A DNA stretch of 64,000 nt from Areca catechu. Taxonomy: Eukaryota; Streptophyta; Magnoliopsida; Arecales; Arecaceae. The stretch's first letter is position 1; each line of letters begins with the position of its first letter. The translations under genes and the position numbers were made by a program. The stretch lies in the NCBI GenBank assembly GCA_021397845.1, contig CM038053.1:141746541-141810540 (forward strand), written 5' to 3'. The notes beneath the pieces were generated by a model. The model saw only the letters and a list, made by a program, of their open reading frames with translations, was not told the origin of the DNA and ran no database searches. Positions 31,839-43,455 of the stretch are shown piece after piece.

Positions 31839-33000
31839 CTAGCGGAGGGCAGTGAACGAGAGCTTGAGGGCGGAGAGGAGGGACTGCTCCTTGGCCTGGT
31901 GCTGCCTAATGTGGAGCTCCTCCTCATGCTGGCGGGCGAGGAGGTGGGAGGACACACCGAATAGGATGGAGAGGGCAGTAATGGCATCGTCGGGGCTTGG
32001 AAAGATGAGGTCAGAGCAGACGCTTGAGGGGATGGTGTCCCAGAGGTCGGGAGGCATCGTGGGCGGAGGAGGTGGGGGAGGCCTTGACTCGGTGGGAGTC
32101 ACGAATGGAGGAGGTGGGGGAGGTCTTGACTCGGCGGGAGGGGGAGCGGTAGGAGGGGTTCTCCGGATAGGGTCGTCGTCCTCGTCATCATCATCGGATA
32201 TGGAGGGGGAGCGGTAGGAGGGGTTCTCGGTGGATGGATTCTGGAAGGAGATGCAGAGCTCCTTGGAGCCTTTCGAAGAGGGCTTCTTAAGCTCCTCCAT
32301 CTCGAGGTCCATATCGAGGGCCATGTCAGTGCTGGAGGCCTACTGTTTCTGGAGGAACGAGCTAATCAGCCACGATGGCAGGTCCTCTCTGATCTCCGGC
32401 ATCGACCGTGGCTAATGGCATTGGAAGCTGAATCCACTGCTTCTCCCATGGCCTTGTCCCAATTCCTCTCTTGCTCCGGCATCGGCTTCCTTCCAGTATT
32501 CGTAGCTGGCTTCCTCCAAACCTTACCATTATTGTTATTGTGATTATTGTTCGTAATGTGTATGGAGGAGGGGACGGAGGGTTGGTGGAAGACGTTGCGG
32601 CTGGTGTCATCGATCTCGACGATGACCTCTCAATGATCGCCATCATCGAGAAGCTCCTCGAGTAGGATGGGCTGCTCCTCGTGGATGGAGGAGGACAATG
32701 TCCGGGAGGAAGAGTACTTATGGGAGCTGTGTGATTTGAAGGATCGCCAGAGCGAATCCAAGGACATGGGAGACAATGCCATCCTGCAATGGGATGGAGG
32801 GATTCGTCGGTGGCGAAGGTGGTGTTGGGGAGGATGGCATCGAGGTTTTTGGTGAGGGTAGCGGAGGACTGGAGCCAGGGGATCGAGAAGGGATCTGGTA
32901 AAGGGTTGGAGAAGGGTCACGACCGTATGGACAGTGGATCAAGGGCAGGGGAGGGAGAACGGCGGAACTTGTGAAGGGACCTTGGATGATTCCGGAAGAA
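31839..33000 (-). CDS. Element F internal proline-rich coding region, unidentified
   Basis: The clearest frame is 32324-31839 (161 codons): MALDMDLEMEELKKPSSKGS, an acidic run (SDDDDEDDDP), two proline runs (ESRPPPPPP) and a less biased end with PPDLWDTIPSSVCSDLIFPS and DDAITALSILFGVSSHLL. Upstream on the same strand, in changing frames, are LPSWLISSFLQKQ, EVIVEIDDTSRNVFHQPS and MSLDSLWRSFKSHSSHKYSS. These read as one broken protein of perhaps 350-400 residues starting near 33000. A block equivalent to PPDLWDTIPSSVCSDLIF is found in element G. I do not recognise the family; it could be a captured host gene or an element-specific protein. Confidence 0.5.
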
Positions 33001-33021
33001 GAAACGTACCCTAATTTTCTA

Positions 33022-33033
33022 GCTCTAATACCA
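33022..33033 (-). other. Element F primer-binding site
   Basis: The minus strand reads TGGTATTAGAGC three bases from the right LTR, one base off the tRNA-iMet consensus. Confidence 0.88.
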
Positions 33034-33036
33034 ATT

Positions 33037-33834
33037 TGATGGAGGATGGATAAGGGTAGGATCATCAGTGAGCTGAGAAGTCACCGAAGATTAGGGTATC
33101 CTTTTTTTTTTATGGTAGTGGTGAAGGAAAAATAGAGATGGAGGGTAGGAAAATTGGAGACTCTAGGATCTGGGACTTACATTCACGAAGAGACATCTCA
33201 CCTCTAGGGCATCTCACCCATCCCACTACATGTAGCTTAGGACATCCCACCCATCTCACTACATGCGGAGCCTAGGGCATCCCACCCAAATTGCTACCCG
33301 GGGCCATAAAAGAAAATCCCTAAGACCATAGAGAGGACTCGATAGGGTAAAGGGGATAACTAGGGTCTCACACCCCTCGATGCTCGAAAGTGAAGGACTA
33401 GGGTCTCTCATCCCTTAACGCTCGAAAGCGAAGGACTAGGGTCTCTCACCCCTCAATGCCCGAAGGCGAAGGACAGATGGGCCTCTCACCCTCCCCATAT
33501 AGGGCGAACGAAAAGAAAAACTCTTTTCTAAAAACTCACTTGATTAACCAAACTGATTTTTTACAAAGGATTAAGGGTGGTATTTATAAACCTGTCCAAC
33601 CCTCATTTAAATTTGAATACAAGATAAAAAGATAAGGATGATTCAAATTCAAATACAAGATAGGATAAAATAAGCCTATTCATATCTCAATCCTAACTAA
33701 CCAAATCCTAATTCAAAACTCAAACAAAAGATAAAGATAAATCACAAACAAATTTATTCTAGATATCCTCCGAGATTCGTGCAGCTATAGGATTCATGCT
33801 TGCTTCGAGATCCATGCAGGTGATATCTCCATTA
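33037..33834 (-). repeat. Element F 5' LTR
   Basis: It pairs with 30302-31098; minus-strand TATAAATA at 33581-33588. It is followed by TSD GAAGT. Confidence 0.93.
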
Positions 33835-34443
33835 GAAGTTCTATCGATGTCTTACTCTACGACGCGTTCTCTCGGATGTGCCTACCTAAGAACAAATTGC
33901 AAAGATCCCCTATACCACTTACTGGCTTCGGAGGCAACCAGGTTGTTGTTGAGGGTGAAAAAGTACTGCCTATAACCCTCGACACCAAACCCCGATAGAA
34001 GACACTGCTAATTAACTTCATGATAGTCCGAACTCTCTCGACCTACAACGTGATTTTGGGATGGCCCGTCCTGAATAAATTTCGGGCCATAGTGTCAACT
34101 TATTATCTCTTTGTACATTTTCCCACCAGGAGTGGTATTGGAGAAGTGAAGTGAGATCAGAGAATGGCACGACAGTACTTGATGATTCAAGATAAGCACT
34201 CAACAGTCCTATAACTTGGGATTAATTAGATCCGAGGGACCCAACCGTAGACTCTGGTGAACCCATGGAAAGAACCATTTCGGTATAGCTAACTGAAGAA
34301 GACCCCACCAAGGTCGTGCAAATCGGGAGCATTCTCGACGAGAAAACCAAGGTGACGTTGATATATTTCCTTAGAAAAAATGCCAATGTCTTTGCCTGGT
34401 CAGCCTTGGATATGCCTGGGATCCTAGCCGAAGTGATTACTCA

Positions 34444-35287
34444 TTGACTGGAGGTTACCCCCGAATACAAGCTGGTTCGGCAAAAGAAAATGAGCTTCAC
34501 CCCTGAAAGACAAAAGGCAATAGATGAAGAAGTAAACAAGCTCATCAAGGCAGGATTCATTCGAGAAACACACTATCCTGAATGGCTGGCCAACATGGTA
34601 ATGGTAAAGAAAGCTAGTGGCAAGTGGAGGATCTGTATTGACTACACAGACCTCAATAAAGCCTGCCCAAAAGATAGCTTCCCCCTCCAAAAAATCGACC
34701 AACTGGTTGATGCCACCGCTGGCCACCAACTATTAAGCTTCATGGATGCCTTCTCTGGATATAACCAGATCCGAATGGATCCCCAGGATGAGGAAAAGAC
34801 AGCCTTCATCAATAAGAAAGGTCTTTACTGCTACAAAATGATGCCGTTTGGACTGAAGAATGCTGGGGCGACGTTCCAAAGGTTGATTAACAAGGTGTTC
34901 AAGGAACAATTAGAGAAGAATATGGAGGCCTACGTCGACGACATGATCGTCAAAAGCCTCCTTAAAGAAGACTACATCAAGGACCTGGAAGAGTTGTTCA
35001 GTGCCCTACGATGCCACCATATGAAGTTTAACCCAACGAAGTGCGCCTTCGGGATAACTTTGGACAAGTTCTTGGGGTTCCTCATTACTAAATGAGGGAT
35101 TGAGACAAATCCCGAGAAAATCCAGGCTCTTAGAGATATGAGACATCCCTCTTGCAAGAAGAAGGTCCAGCAACTGACAGGAAGGATTGCTTCCTTAAGC
35201 AGATTCATCTCCCGATCGACTGAGAAGTGCCTCCCTTTCTTCAAGGAACTCCAACAATCCCAAGGCTTTGAATGGACTGAGGAGTGC
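34444..35287 (+). pseudogene. Element D reverse transcriptase
   Basis: Plus-strand frame 34490-35095 encodes most of a Tat-lineage reverse transcriptase: IDEEVNKLIKAGFIRETHYP, CIDYTDLNKACPKDSFPL, FMDAFSGYNQIRMDPQDEEK, MMPFGLKNAGATFQRLI, and the YVDD active site at 34931-34942. A TGA at 35093 interrupts it; the same frame then continues through QQLTGRIASLSRFISRSTE to EWTEEC, where the solo LTR H cuts in at 35288. RNase H resumes at 45588. Confidence 0.92.
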
Positions 35288-35752
35288 TGGTGCGGACACC
35301 AGAAGCACAAGAATAAGACAGAGGCTTCTCAACCCTTTATGGATTAATAAGTAGTATTTGAGTCCATTTGTAATAAGGGCTTAGTCCAGTCGAGTTGTTA
35401 TTTTACCACTTGAGTCCTGTACTAATCAGCTCATGTTGAGCTAGTCTTCTTCCTGAGTCCTATACATGTCAATCCCAATACAAGTGAAGACATGTCAGCC
35501 CAAGTACCTGTACAAGCAAAAGATCCACCCAGCCTGAAGATATGAAGACTATAAAAGGCCCATTTGAAGAAATTAGAAGCCCTGGAACCAAATCAGAAGC
35601 TTTAGAGCCACATCGGAAGCCCTGAAGCCCTGGATCGCAGCTTGAAGCAAATTGGGCCAGTCAAGGCCCAAGAGGGGAGCTAGGGCGCCACTTGCTTATG
35701 GCCACATTTTCCTTGGTCAGCCACTTAGAGTCACCCCTCTTGGCCGACCAAG

Positions 35753-37307
35753 TGGTGAAGACACCAGGATCAGACACAGATTCCTGGATCCCATATGGTT
35801 TAATTAATCATGTGTCAAAGTTTTGAAAATTTTGTAATCAATTAAGATTGAGTCCCGTAATAAGTTGAGGTTAGTTGATTTGTCTTAACCCTCAACCTAG
35901 TCAGTATTTTGAGTCATGTACATCAATTATGAGTCCAATATGAGCCCAATTTTTGTACAAGAGAGGAGGTCACCCTATTTTGGAGTCAAAGGCCACTACA
36001 TCAGCCCAGTGGATTTTGTGTGACAACCCAGGATCCAAGATGCTTCCAGAAACTCTGATTCCTTCCAGATGTTTTCTAGATGCCCAGATTCCTCCCTAGA
36101 TGCCAGAGCATATTCTTAAACTAAGGCATCCATGATTCCAGAGGTCCACCTACATCCCAGTCCAAGGAAATCAAGCCCAGGCACCAAGCCCAAGCCCTAA
36201 AGAAGCAAGATTCCATGGAATATTCTTGCTACCAGGCTACCAGGCCAACCCAGCTTCCAAGAGGCCCAAGCCCATGCACCAAGCCCCTTTAGGCTGGCCC
36301 CTTGCTGTCCCTAGAAGCCCAACATGCCCTTCTAGGCATCCTTGAAGTGTTGACCAAGTCCAAGAGGTGTCCTTGAGTGGAATAGTCAAAGCATGAAGGG
36401 AGAAGGAGAAGACTAGGTCAAATCCTAACCTAGTTGGGATTTATGCTCCTAATTGTTTTAAGATTTATATTTCTAACCTAGCTAAGAGAGGACTTGTAAC
36501 CTAAGTCTGTAACCTTAGTTAGAGGGCATGGGAACTCTATAAATACCCCACTCCTCCCCCTCTTGTAATCAGTTTTTTTTCATGATATCAAAACCCTGGT
36601 AAATTTATTTTAGCTTGCGAGCTTGTGTTATTTGCTTTTGTTCTTTGGTTTGTGTTTGTGTTCTCTTGCTTGGCCAAATTCCTTACTATCCTAGCATCCT
36701 TCCACGCCTTAACTCACTACCATCCAAGCCTTCACACATCCAAGAAGGAGTTCCCTAAGCCGCCAAGCAAGGAGATCTTCAACAAGCTTCAAATAGCCCA
36801 GCTTCTAATACCTAACCTGATTCCTTCTAAATCTAGTTTCTTTTCTTTTCTTACTTACTGTTTTGATTGACCCTTGACATTTTGCAGGATCCCCGAGATA
36901 TTTCACCTCCCCAGAGGAGGCTTTCCTTGCCTCCAAGACTGCCCAAATCAGCCATCTAATCAGGGAAACTGAGCTTCATCATCCAGACTCCAATCAGAGC
37001 GCTGTGTGATCTCTTCATCGGAAGTTCTTCAAATCACAGATTGGTAACATCCTTCCCTTCTTTTAATTTCTGATTTGATGAAGAATAGCTATCCTAATCT
37101 AGGAGTTTCTCAATTCTCAGGTCCTGGTAATTTATTATTTTGTATGAGTTTGCCTGCAATACGATGATTCTTTGCATTGCTACTCCTTATGCTAGTTATT
37201 ACTTTAGTTTGGGAATTTAGCCTACAAAGCTAAATTATAAAAATCACAAAAAAACTATTTTACTATTTATCCTACATTTTTAGCAATCTTAGAGTCATCC
37301 CACATCA
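35753..37307 (+). repeat. Element I 5' LTR
   Basis: It starts TGGTGAAGACACCAGG and ends CACATCA; TATAAATA at 36538-36545. The frame at 36625-36870 recurs in the other LTR (41216-41461) and is not taken as a gene. Confidence 0.92.
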
Positions 37308-37310
37308 GTT

Positions 37311-37323
37311 TGGTATCATAGAG
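37311..37323 (+). other. Element I primer-binding site (degenerate)
   Basis: TGGTATCATAGAG follows the LTR; it matches the first 8 bases of the tRNA-iMet site, after which an inserted T shifts the match. Confidence 0.85.
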
Positions 37324-38344
37324 GGTTTAGAATAACATTCATCTACATTAGGATCACAAACCCTAATTTCTGCATCCTGCTAGCTGCATTAGGTATCTGT
37401 TTTTCATCTTATTTTGACCATCTATGAATTTTATTTTTCTATGAAGTTTGCATGAATTGTTATCTTTTTAGTCCTCTATTTAATCAAAATTTTTAATTAA
37501 TTATATAGAAATCTTAAATTATTAAAATTTGTTATATTAGAAACCCTAATAGAATCCTAAAAATTTCTGTAGCAATCTAAAAACCCTAGGATTTGAATCA
37601 TCATTTGATTTTTTTTTTTGCATAAAATTTGGTAGAGATCATCATCACCGTCCATTCTCTATCATAAAATTTTTATGATTTTTTTGCATCGATATCTGTG
37701 TCAAGATCTGCATCATCTGAAATCCTAATTTCCTGAATTTCTGCACTTACTTGACCCAACCTAATCAATTTCCAAACCCCCAATCCCAAACTAAACTTTG
37801 TTTGCTAACCCCAGTTAACTTGAATTTAATTTATCACAGCATAAAATAATTTAAAAAATATTTTATTTTTTTATTGTTTTAGATTGCATCAGGACCATTG
37901 AATGCCATCATCTCTTTAATCTAATCTTAAGGGCAATCAATATAACATCAGGGCAGGATTTCATCACCTGTCTTGGGCCCAAAACAACCATAGCATACTA
38001 GCCCAAGCCTAATTAAAATCAATTAGACCTGATTTGCCCTAGAGGGCTAGGAGACATCAACAGGTCGGGTCTGAGCTGTGTGGGCCAACTAGTGCATTTA
38101 ATCCTTTAGCTATTACTGAAAGCTGGTGTCTAAGGCTGGGGGTCCAGAGTCAAACGACCTAAGTGGACTGGTAGTTTATAATTAGGACCCTATGACAAGC
38201 AGGGGGAGCCTCCCACCACCCCACACCCTACCTGGCTAGTGGAAGGATTAGCTACTGGGTTAGGTGTAGGTTGAGCTGACCCACTCAGTTTTGGCTCTAG
38301 GTCTAGGAAACCCTAGATTGTGCTAACCTTTTTCTTTTGCATGC

Positions 38345-39160
38345 TTGGCTACATCATCTCATCTTAATTGTTTGATTGAGTGTATGACCACTAGACTAGG
38401 AACCCAATATCAAAAGTCTAAACCCCAACCAAACTCAACCATGGATCCCAATTTTGAGACTTTCATAAAAGCCGTGAATGACCAGATGGTTACCCAATTA
38501 ATTGCCCAACTAAACCAATCCAATGCCCAAATTAATGCTAAACATGACCAAACCCAAGACCAGATAACCCAATTGACCCAATCCCAGAACCAAATGAACC
38601 ATAGATTCAACCAAGTAGATAATGATTTGACCAAGCAACCACTAGGATCAACCAGTTAACCACTAGTTTTGACCAAGTAGGAGATCGGTTAGGAACCCTA
38701 GACAAGACCCAAAGGACTGAACCCATAACCTATGAACCCATAACCCTTAGTCAGCCTGAGCCAATAGGATTAGTACCCTTAGATATGAACCCAGTGTTAG
38801 TCAAGAGCACCTTAGCCAACCCATCCTTGTCACCCTAGTCATTAGTTAGTTTTTCCTTTGTCTACCCCCTCTTACCACCTCATTGGTTCATCCAAATGAC
38901 CTTGAAGAGGAGATATATGAGGCTGACCCAAGCCTAGTGAACGAGTATGAGGAAGAAGAGGAGTTCCCCATAGAAGACTTAGAGTTAGTTGAATCAATAG
39001 ATACCCAGGTAGAAGACACCCTAGAATCAGTTGACCCTGACCATACCCATATAGTAGTCGACCCAGAGTTAGATGACCCAGATCACACCCAAGCTGCAAT
39101 GGAAGAGCAATTAGAGGAGACTTTAGAAGAGAATCCAATTGTAGAGCCTAGTCCTTAATT
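38345..39160 (+). pseudogene. Element I gag remnant
   Basis: Frame 38345-38659 includes MDPNFETFIKAVNDQMVTQL and a Gln/Asn-rich coiled segment (QTQDQITQLTQSQNQMN), in the position of E's gag coiled region. It stops at 38659. A second frame, 38883-39158, is strongly acidic (EEEIYEADPSLVNEYEEEEE) and matches in style the acidic linker of E after its zinc knuckles (EEEVYEARMNLVDEYEGEEE). The capsid core and zinc knuckles between them are missing. Confidence 0.75.
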
Positions 39161-39861
39161 TCCTGAGCTAGAAGAGTTTATTAAGGACTTGGCTTATCTC
39201 ACCCAGTACCCTCTGGATGAAGTCACTTCCTTGCTCCCAATTGAAGATCTTTTCCCTTAAATTAGTGACCCATTCTTTCATAAGGTAGACCCAGTAGATA
39301 GACATCAACCCCATAGGGTCAATCTTATTAGTCTAGATTTAATCCCTGGCACCCCTTTTTACATCTTATTCTATCCAATCAACCTTGAACCCTTTCTACC
39401 CCACCAGACTAATCCAGAAGCCATCTCATATTTCCTGCCTTTTCTTGAATTTTCTTATATTTCTTTAATCATTCACCTGCATCATGTAGAGGTTTTCATG
39501 TTGCATTCATTTATTGTACATGTTAGGTTTGCATCTTACCTCTTGCATACCCTTAGGCATTTAGTAGGCATACATAGTAAATTTTCATGTGCATGCCATG
39601 CTAGGGTCAAACCTAGAGAGTCTATAGTGTATTAGGTTAGACCCTAGAAAATCCAATAAAATTTTTTTTGATAGGAAAGTTTAGTCGAGTCTAATAGGTA
39701 TTAGTTAAGTCCAATAAAATTCACAGTCCTAAATCTATATGCCTGCACCTACGCTAGCCTCTACATAGTATATGCATCATGAAATTAGTCAAGAGTTGAA
39801 CATAATTAATGAACTAAATAACAACTTGGCTAATTCTCAAAAAAAAGATTAAGAATTTTCG
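39161..39861 (+). other. Element I internal noncoding stretch
   Basis: About 700 bp with no usable frame. It stands where protease, reverse transcriptase, RNase H and most of integrase should be. I see nothing else in it. Confidence 0.6.
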
Positions 39862-40325
39862 ATGAAAGAATATGTGACTGTTAAAGAATTTTCTGCTCGT
39901 GAAGCTGGCCCATCTGAAATAATGAATAGTAGTGGACCCAATGCCTATGTGCCTGAGATATCACCTAATTTAGGTATTAGCTCCACTTTCATCATCTCAG
40001 ACTTTATAAAGTCTAGGGAGCCATCAGTGATACCCAGCGAGCCCCTTGAGCCACTCTCATTTTTTGAGAAAGAACCTACCCCAGAGCGATCACATATAAT
40101 TTGGCCTTTTGGTGAGGTAAAGATTAAGAGAGCTCTGGACGATCAAGCTATCGGTACCCAGGATAGAGATTGTCAGTGGTACTTGGTCCGGTGGTAAGGT
40201 CAGCCAGAATCTGAGGACTTGTGGAATGCTGATGCAAATCTGCAGCGCCTCAACCCAGACCCTCCTTGAGCCAAATCGATCCATACTCGACGGGGTCGAG
40301 TTCCTCCCATCCCGTGAGAATTGGT
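39862..40325 (+). pseudogene. Element I integrase C-terminus and chromodomain
   Basis: Frame 39862-40197 aligns with E's integrase end: SGPNAYVPEISPNLGISSTF, REPSVIPSEPLEP, then the chromodomain start ALDDQAIGTQDRDCQWYLVR and W followed by TAA at 40195-40197. In frame after it is GQPESEDLWNADANLQRLNP. A frameshift leads to DPYSTGSSSSHP at the LTR edge. The TAA is at exactly the same codon as E's TAA at 27426. Confidence 0.85.
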
Positions 40326-41898
40326 GGAGATACCAGGATCAGACATAGATTCCTGGATCCCATATGGTTTAATTAGTCATGTGTCAAAGTTTTGAAAGTT
40401 TTGTAATCAATTAAGATTGAGTCCTGTAATAAGTTAAGGTTAGTTGATTTGTCTCAACCCTCAACCTAGTCAGTATTTTGAATCCTGTACATCAATTATG
40501 AGTCCAGTATAAGCCCAATTTTTGTACAAAAGAGAAGGTCACCCTATTTTGGAGTTTTACCAGGCCATATTTAGGAGTCAGAGGCTACTACATCAGACTT
40601 GTGGATTTTGTGTGACAACCCAGGATCAAAGATGCTTCCAGAAACCCTGATTCCTTCCAGATATTTTCCAGATGTCCAGATTCCTCTCCAGATGCCGGAG
40701 CATATTCCTAAACTAGGGCATCCATGATTCCAGAGGTCCACCAGCATCCCAGTCCAAGGAAATCAAGCCCAGATGCCAAGCCCAAGCCCTAAAGAAGCAA
40801 GATTCCATGGAATGTTCCTGCTACTAGGCTACCAGGCCATCCCAGCTTCCAGGAAGCCCAAGCCCATGCACCAAGCCCCATTGGGCCAGCCCCTTGCTGC
40901 CCCTAGAAGCCCAACATGGCATCCTAGGTGTCCTTGAAGTGTTGACCAAGTCCAAGAGGTGTTCTTGAGTGGAATAGTCAAAGCATGAAGGGAGAAGGAG
41001 AAGACTAGGTCAAATCCTAGCCGGTTGAGATTTATGTTCCTAATTATTTTAAGATTTGTTTTTCTAACCTAGCTAGGAGAGGACATGTAATGCAAGTATG
41101 TAACCCTAGTTAGAGGGAATGGAAACTCTATAAATACCCCACCCCTCCCCCTCTTGTAATCAATTTTTATTCATGATATCAAAACCCTGATAAATTTATT
41201 TTAGCTTTTGAGCTTGTGTTATTTTTTTTTGTTCTTTGGTTTGTGTTTGTGTTCTCTTGCTTGGCTGAATTCCTTGCTGCCCTAGCATCCTTCCATGCCC
41301 TAACTCACTGCCATCCAAGCTTTCACACGTCCAAGAAGGAGTGCCCTAAGCCGCCAAGCAAGGAGATCTTCAACAAGCTTCAAACAGTCCAGCTTCTAAT
41401 CCCTAACCTGATTCCTTCTAAACCAAGTTTCCTTTCTTTTCTTACTTGCTGTTTTGATTGACCCATGATGTTTTGCAGGATCCCTGAGATATTTCACCTC
41501 TCTAGAGGAGGCTTTCCTTGCCTCCAAGACTGCCCAAATCAGCCATCTAATTAGGGGAATCGAGCTTCATCATCCATACTCTAATCAGAGCACTGTGTGC
41601 TCTCTTCATCCAAAGTTCTTCAAATCACTGATTGGTAACATCCTTCCCTTCTTTTAATTTCTGATTTGATGAAGAATAGCTATCCTAATCCAGGAGTTTC
41701 TCAATTCTCTGGTCCTAGTAATTTATTATTTTACATGAGTTTGCCTACGATACGATGATTCTTTGCATTGATACTCCTTATGCTAGTTCTTACTTTAGTT
41801 TAGAAATTTAGCCTGCAAACCTAAATTATAAAAATTATAAAAAAATTATTTTACTATTTTTCCTGCATGTTTAGCAATCTTAGAGTCATCCTGCATCA
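40322..41898 (+). repeat. Element I 3' LTR
   Basis: It starts TGGTGGAGATACCAGG and ends CTGCATCA; TATAAATA at 41129-41136. It is similar to 35753-37307 with scattered changes and small indels. Confidence 0.92.
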
Positions 41899-42652
41899 CC
41901 AAGGCAAGTGAGAGAGGGAGAGTTTGAGTGAAAGAGGAAGAGTGGGTTTTCATGTATCCTACCTAGCGTTTGGGTGGAATTCAAATTCCTAAAAAAGCAA
42001 ATGTAACCTTACTTGTGGGCCAAGTCTAAGAGTCTATTTAAGAGACTCTACTCTCTTGTATCAAGATAATTTTTTTTCATGAAATAATATTGAGTTTACA
42101 ACTACTGCTATGTGCTAAGGGGATTCTGTGTGAGCCCCTTCTTCTTCCCAGTTCCCTATGCCCTGCTTCCAGCCATCAACGAACCCTAGAAGACTTCTCC
42201 AACCCTGGCCGCCAACTCCATAAATCCTCTTTATCTTGCTATTTTTCCTCTTATATCTTCATCCTTGCTTTGATTCCTAACCCCTGGAAGGTTGTTTGCA
42301 TGTCCCTCGACTCCTATGAATCCAACGACTCTAGCCGGGCAACAATCGGATCACCAAGTTGAAAGCCAGGAATCCACGAGTCTCCTACTTGATTTTCCAG
42401 GCCGCATCCGGGAGTGAGAGCGACCCCTTCGCATTCAATCTGTACCTTGTGCATCAACCATTGTCAAGTACACCCCCTCTACCTACCAGTCCCTTTATTG
42501 AAAATGAACTAGCCCAACCAAGACTTCTCAGCCTCGGTGGTCCACTTTCTATTGCATTTTAGGTCCTGTTATGCATGCTTTTTGCTTCTTAATTTCATAT
42601 AGAACTCTATACTTAGTTTCTTGGACTTATCTTCGGGATTCAAACATATAAC

Positions 42653-43455
42653 TGATGCGGCACGTGATCAGAGTAGGATCATCGGCGAGCTGAGAAGTCA
42701 CCAAGATTAGGGTACTTTTCTTATATTATTTTTTTGTAAGGGAGTGAAGAAGGAAATAATGGGGATGAAGGACAGGGATCTGGATCTCATGGACTTTGGA
42801 CTCACTCTAACAAAGAGACCTCTCACCTCTAAGGCATCTCACCCATCTCACTAATGGAGCCGTTAGGATGAATCTCAAAGGACATAAGGGTGGAAAGGAA
42901 GATCGAATCAAGGAAGGGGATAATTAGACATGACCTGACATCATGTCCTGGGGTTGGGCCTCACACCCTCTCCTCATGGAGCAAAAGAAGAATCACTCTT
43001 CTCTAAAAAAAAATTCATTCATCACATCCACCTTTTACAAAGAGATTAGGGGCATATTTATAGCCTTCTAAGCCCCATTTGAAATTCAAATTTTACGTGA
43101 AAAGAGGGGGAAGGTAGTTTTGAATTTCAAGTTTCATGAAAAAGGATGGCAAAATGCATGGGTGCCAAGTGTCTCCTTGTGGTTGCCAAGTGTCTAAATC
43201 TGAAAATCTGCATGCAGGGTGCCACTTGGCAGTCATGTGGGCATTCTTTTGTCTTCATGTGTTGGGTGCCACTTGGCATTCATGTGGGGACCTTCTTATA
43301 TGGAGGATGAAATGATCTTTAAATCTAAATTTATTTGCATCAAAATTCATACTACATCATGATTCATGCTGCTCCAGAATTCATGCTACTCCGAGATTCA
43401 AGCAACTTTAGGATTCATGCTTGCTCCAAGATCCGTGCTGGTGATGTCCCCATCA
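42653..43455 (-). repeat. Element G 3' LTR
   Basis: In + it runs TGATGCGGCACG...CCCCATCA; minus-strand TATAAATA at 43055-43062. On the minus strand AGGAAAA precedes the LTR start as a short polypurine tract. Confidence 0.93.

Larger units (their letters stand above)
30302..33834 (-). mobile_element. Element F: non-autonomous LTR retrotransposon
   Basis: It has LTRs of 797 and 798 bp and perfect TSD GAAGT (30297-30301 and 33835-33839). A tRNA-iMet-like primer site on the minus strand sits next to the right LTR, so F runs leftward. The 1.9-kb interior has no gag, protease, reverse transcriptase or integrase that I can recognise, only proline/serine-rich minus-strand frames. It is related to element G by LTR sequence and by a shared internal segment. 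It interrupts D's protease. Confidence 0.93.
30020..34230 (+). pseudogene. Element D protease (split by element F)
   Basis: 30011-30301 and 33840-34210 together read as one Tat protease region. Upstream part: IDWRRAEDDALKWLKHNNAI, LPYDDPVVISAIMANYDVRH, then ILVDNGS, whose DNG replaces the usual D-S/T-G active-site triad. F is inserted two bases into the next Ser codon. After F: SIDVLLYDAFSRMCLPKNKL, IPLTGFGGNQVVVEGE, then YNVILGWPVLNKFRA. Stops at about 33996 and 34157 disable it. Confidence 0.85.
35753..41898 (+). mobile_element. Element I: internally deleted chromovirus
   Basis: The LTRs are 35753-37307 and 40322-41898 (1555 and 1577 bp), with perfect TSD CCAAG (35748-35752 and 41899-41903). 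The 3-kb interior keeps a primer site, gag-like start, an acidic linker and the integrase/chromodomain end. The zinc knuckles, protease, reverse transcriptase, RNase H and integrase core are absent. It is a non-autonomous relative of element E. Confidence 0.92.

Noticed and set aside
31852..32217. Plus-strand Gly-rich frame in element F
   Set aside because: It is the complement of the polyproline run on the minus strand, which is the sense strand of F as shown by the primer site.
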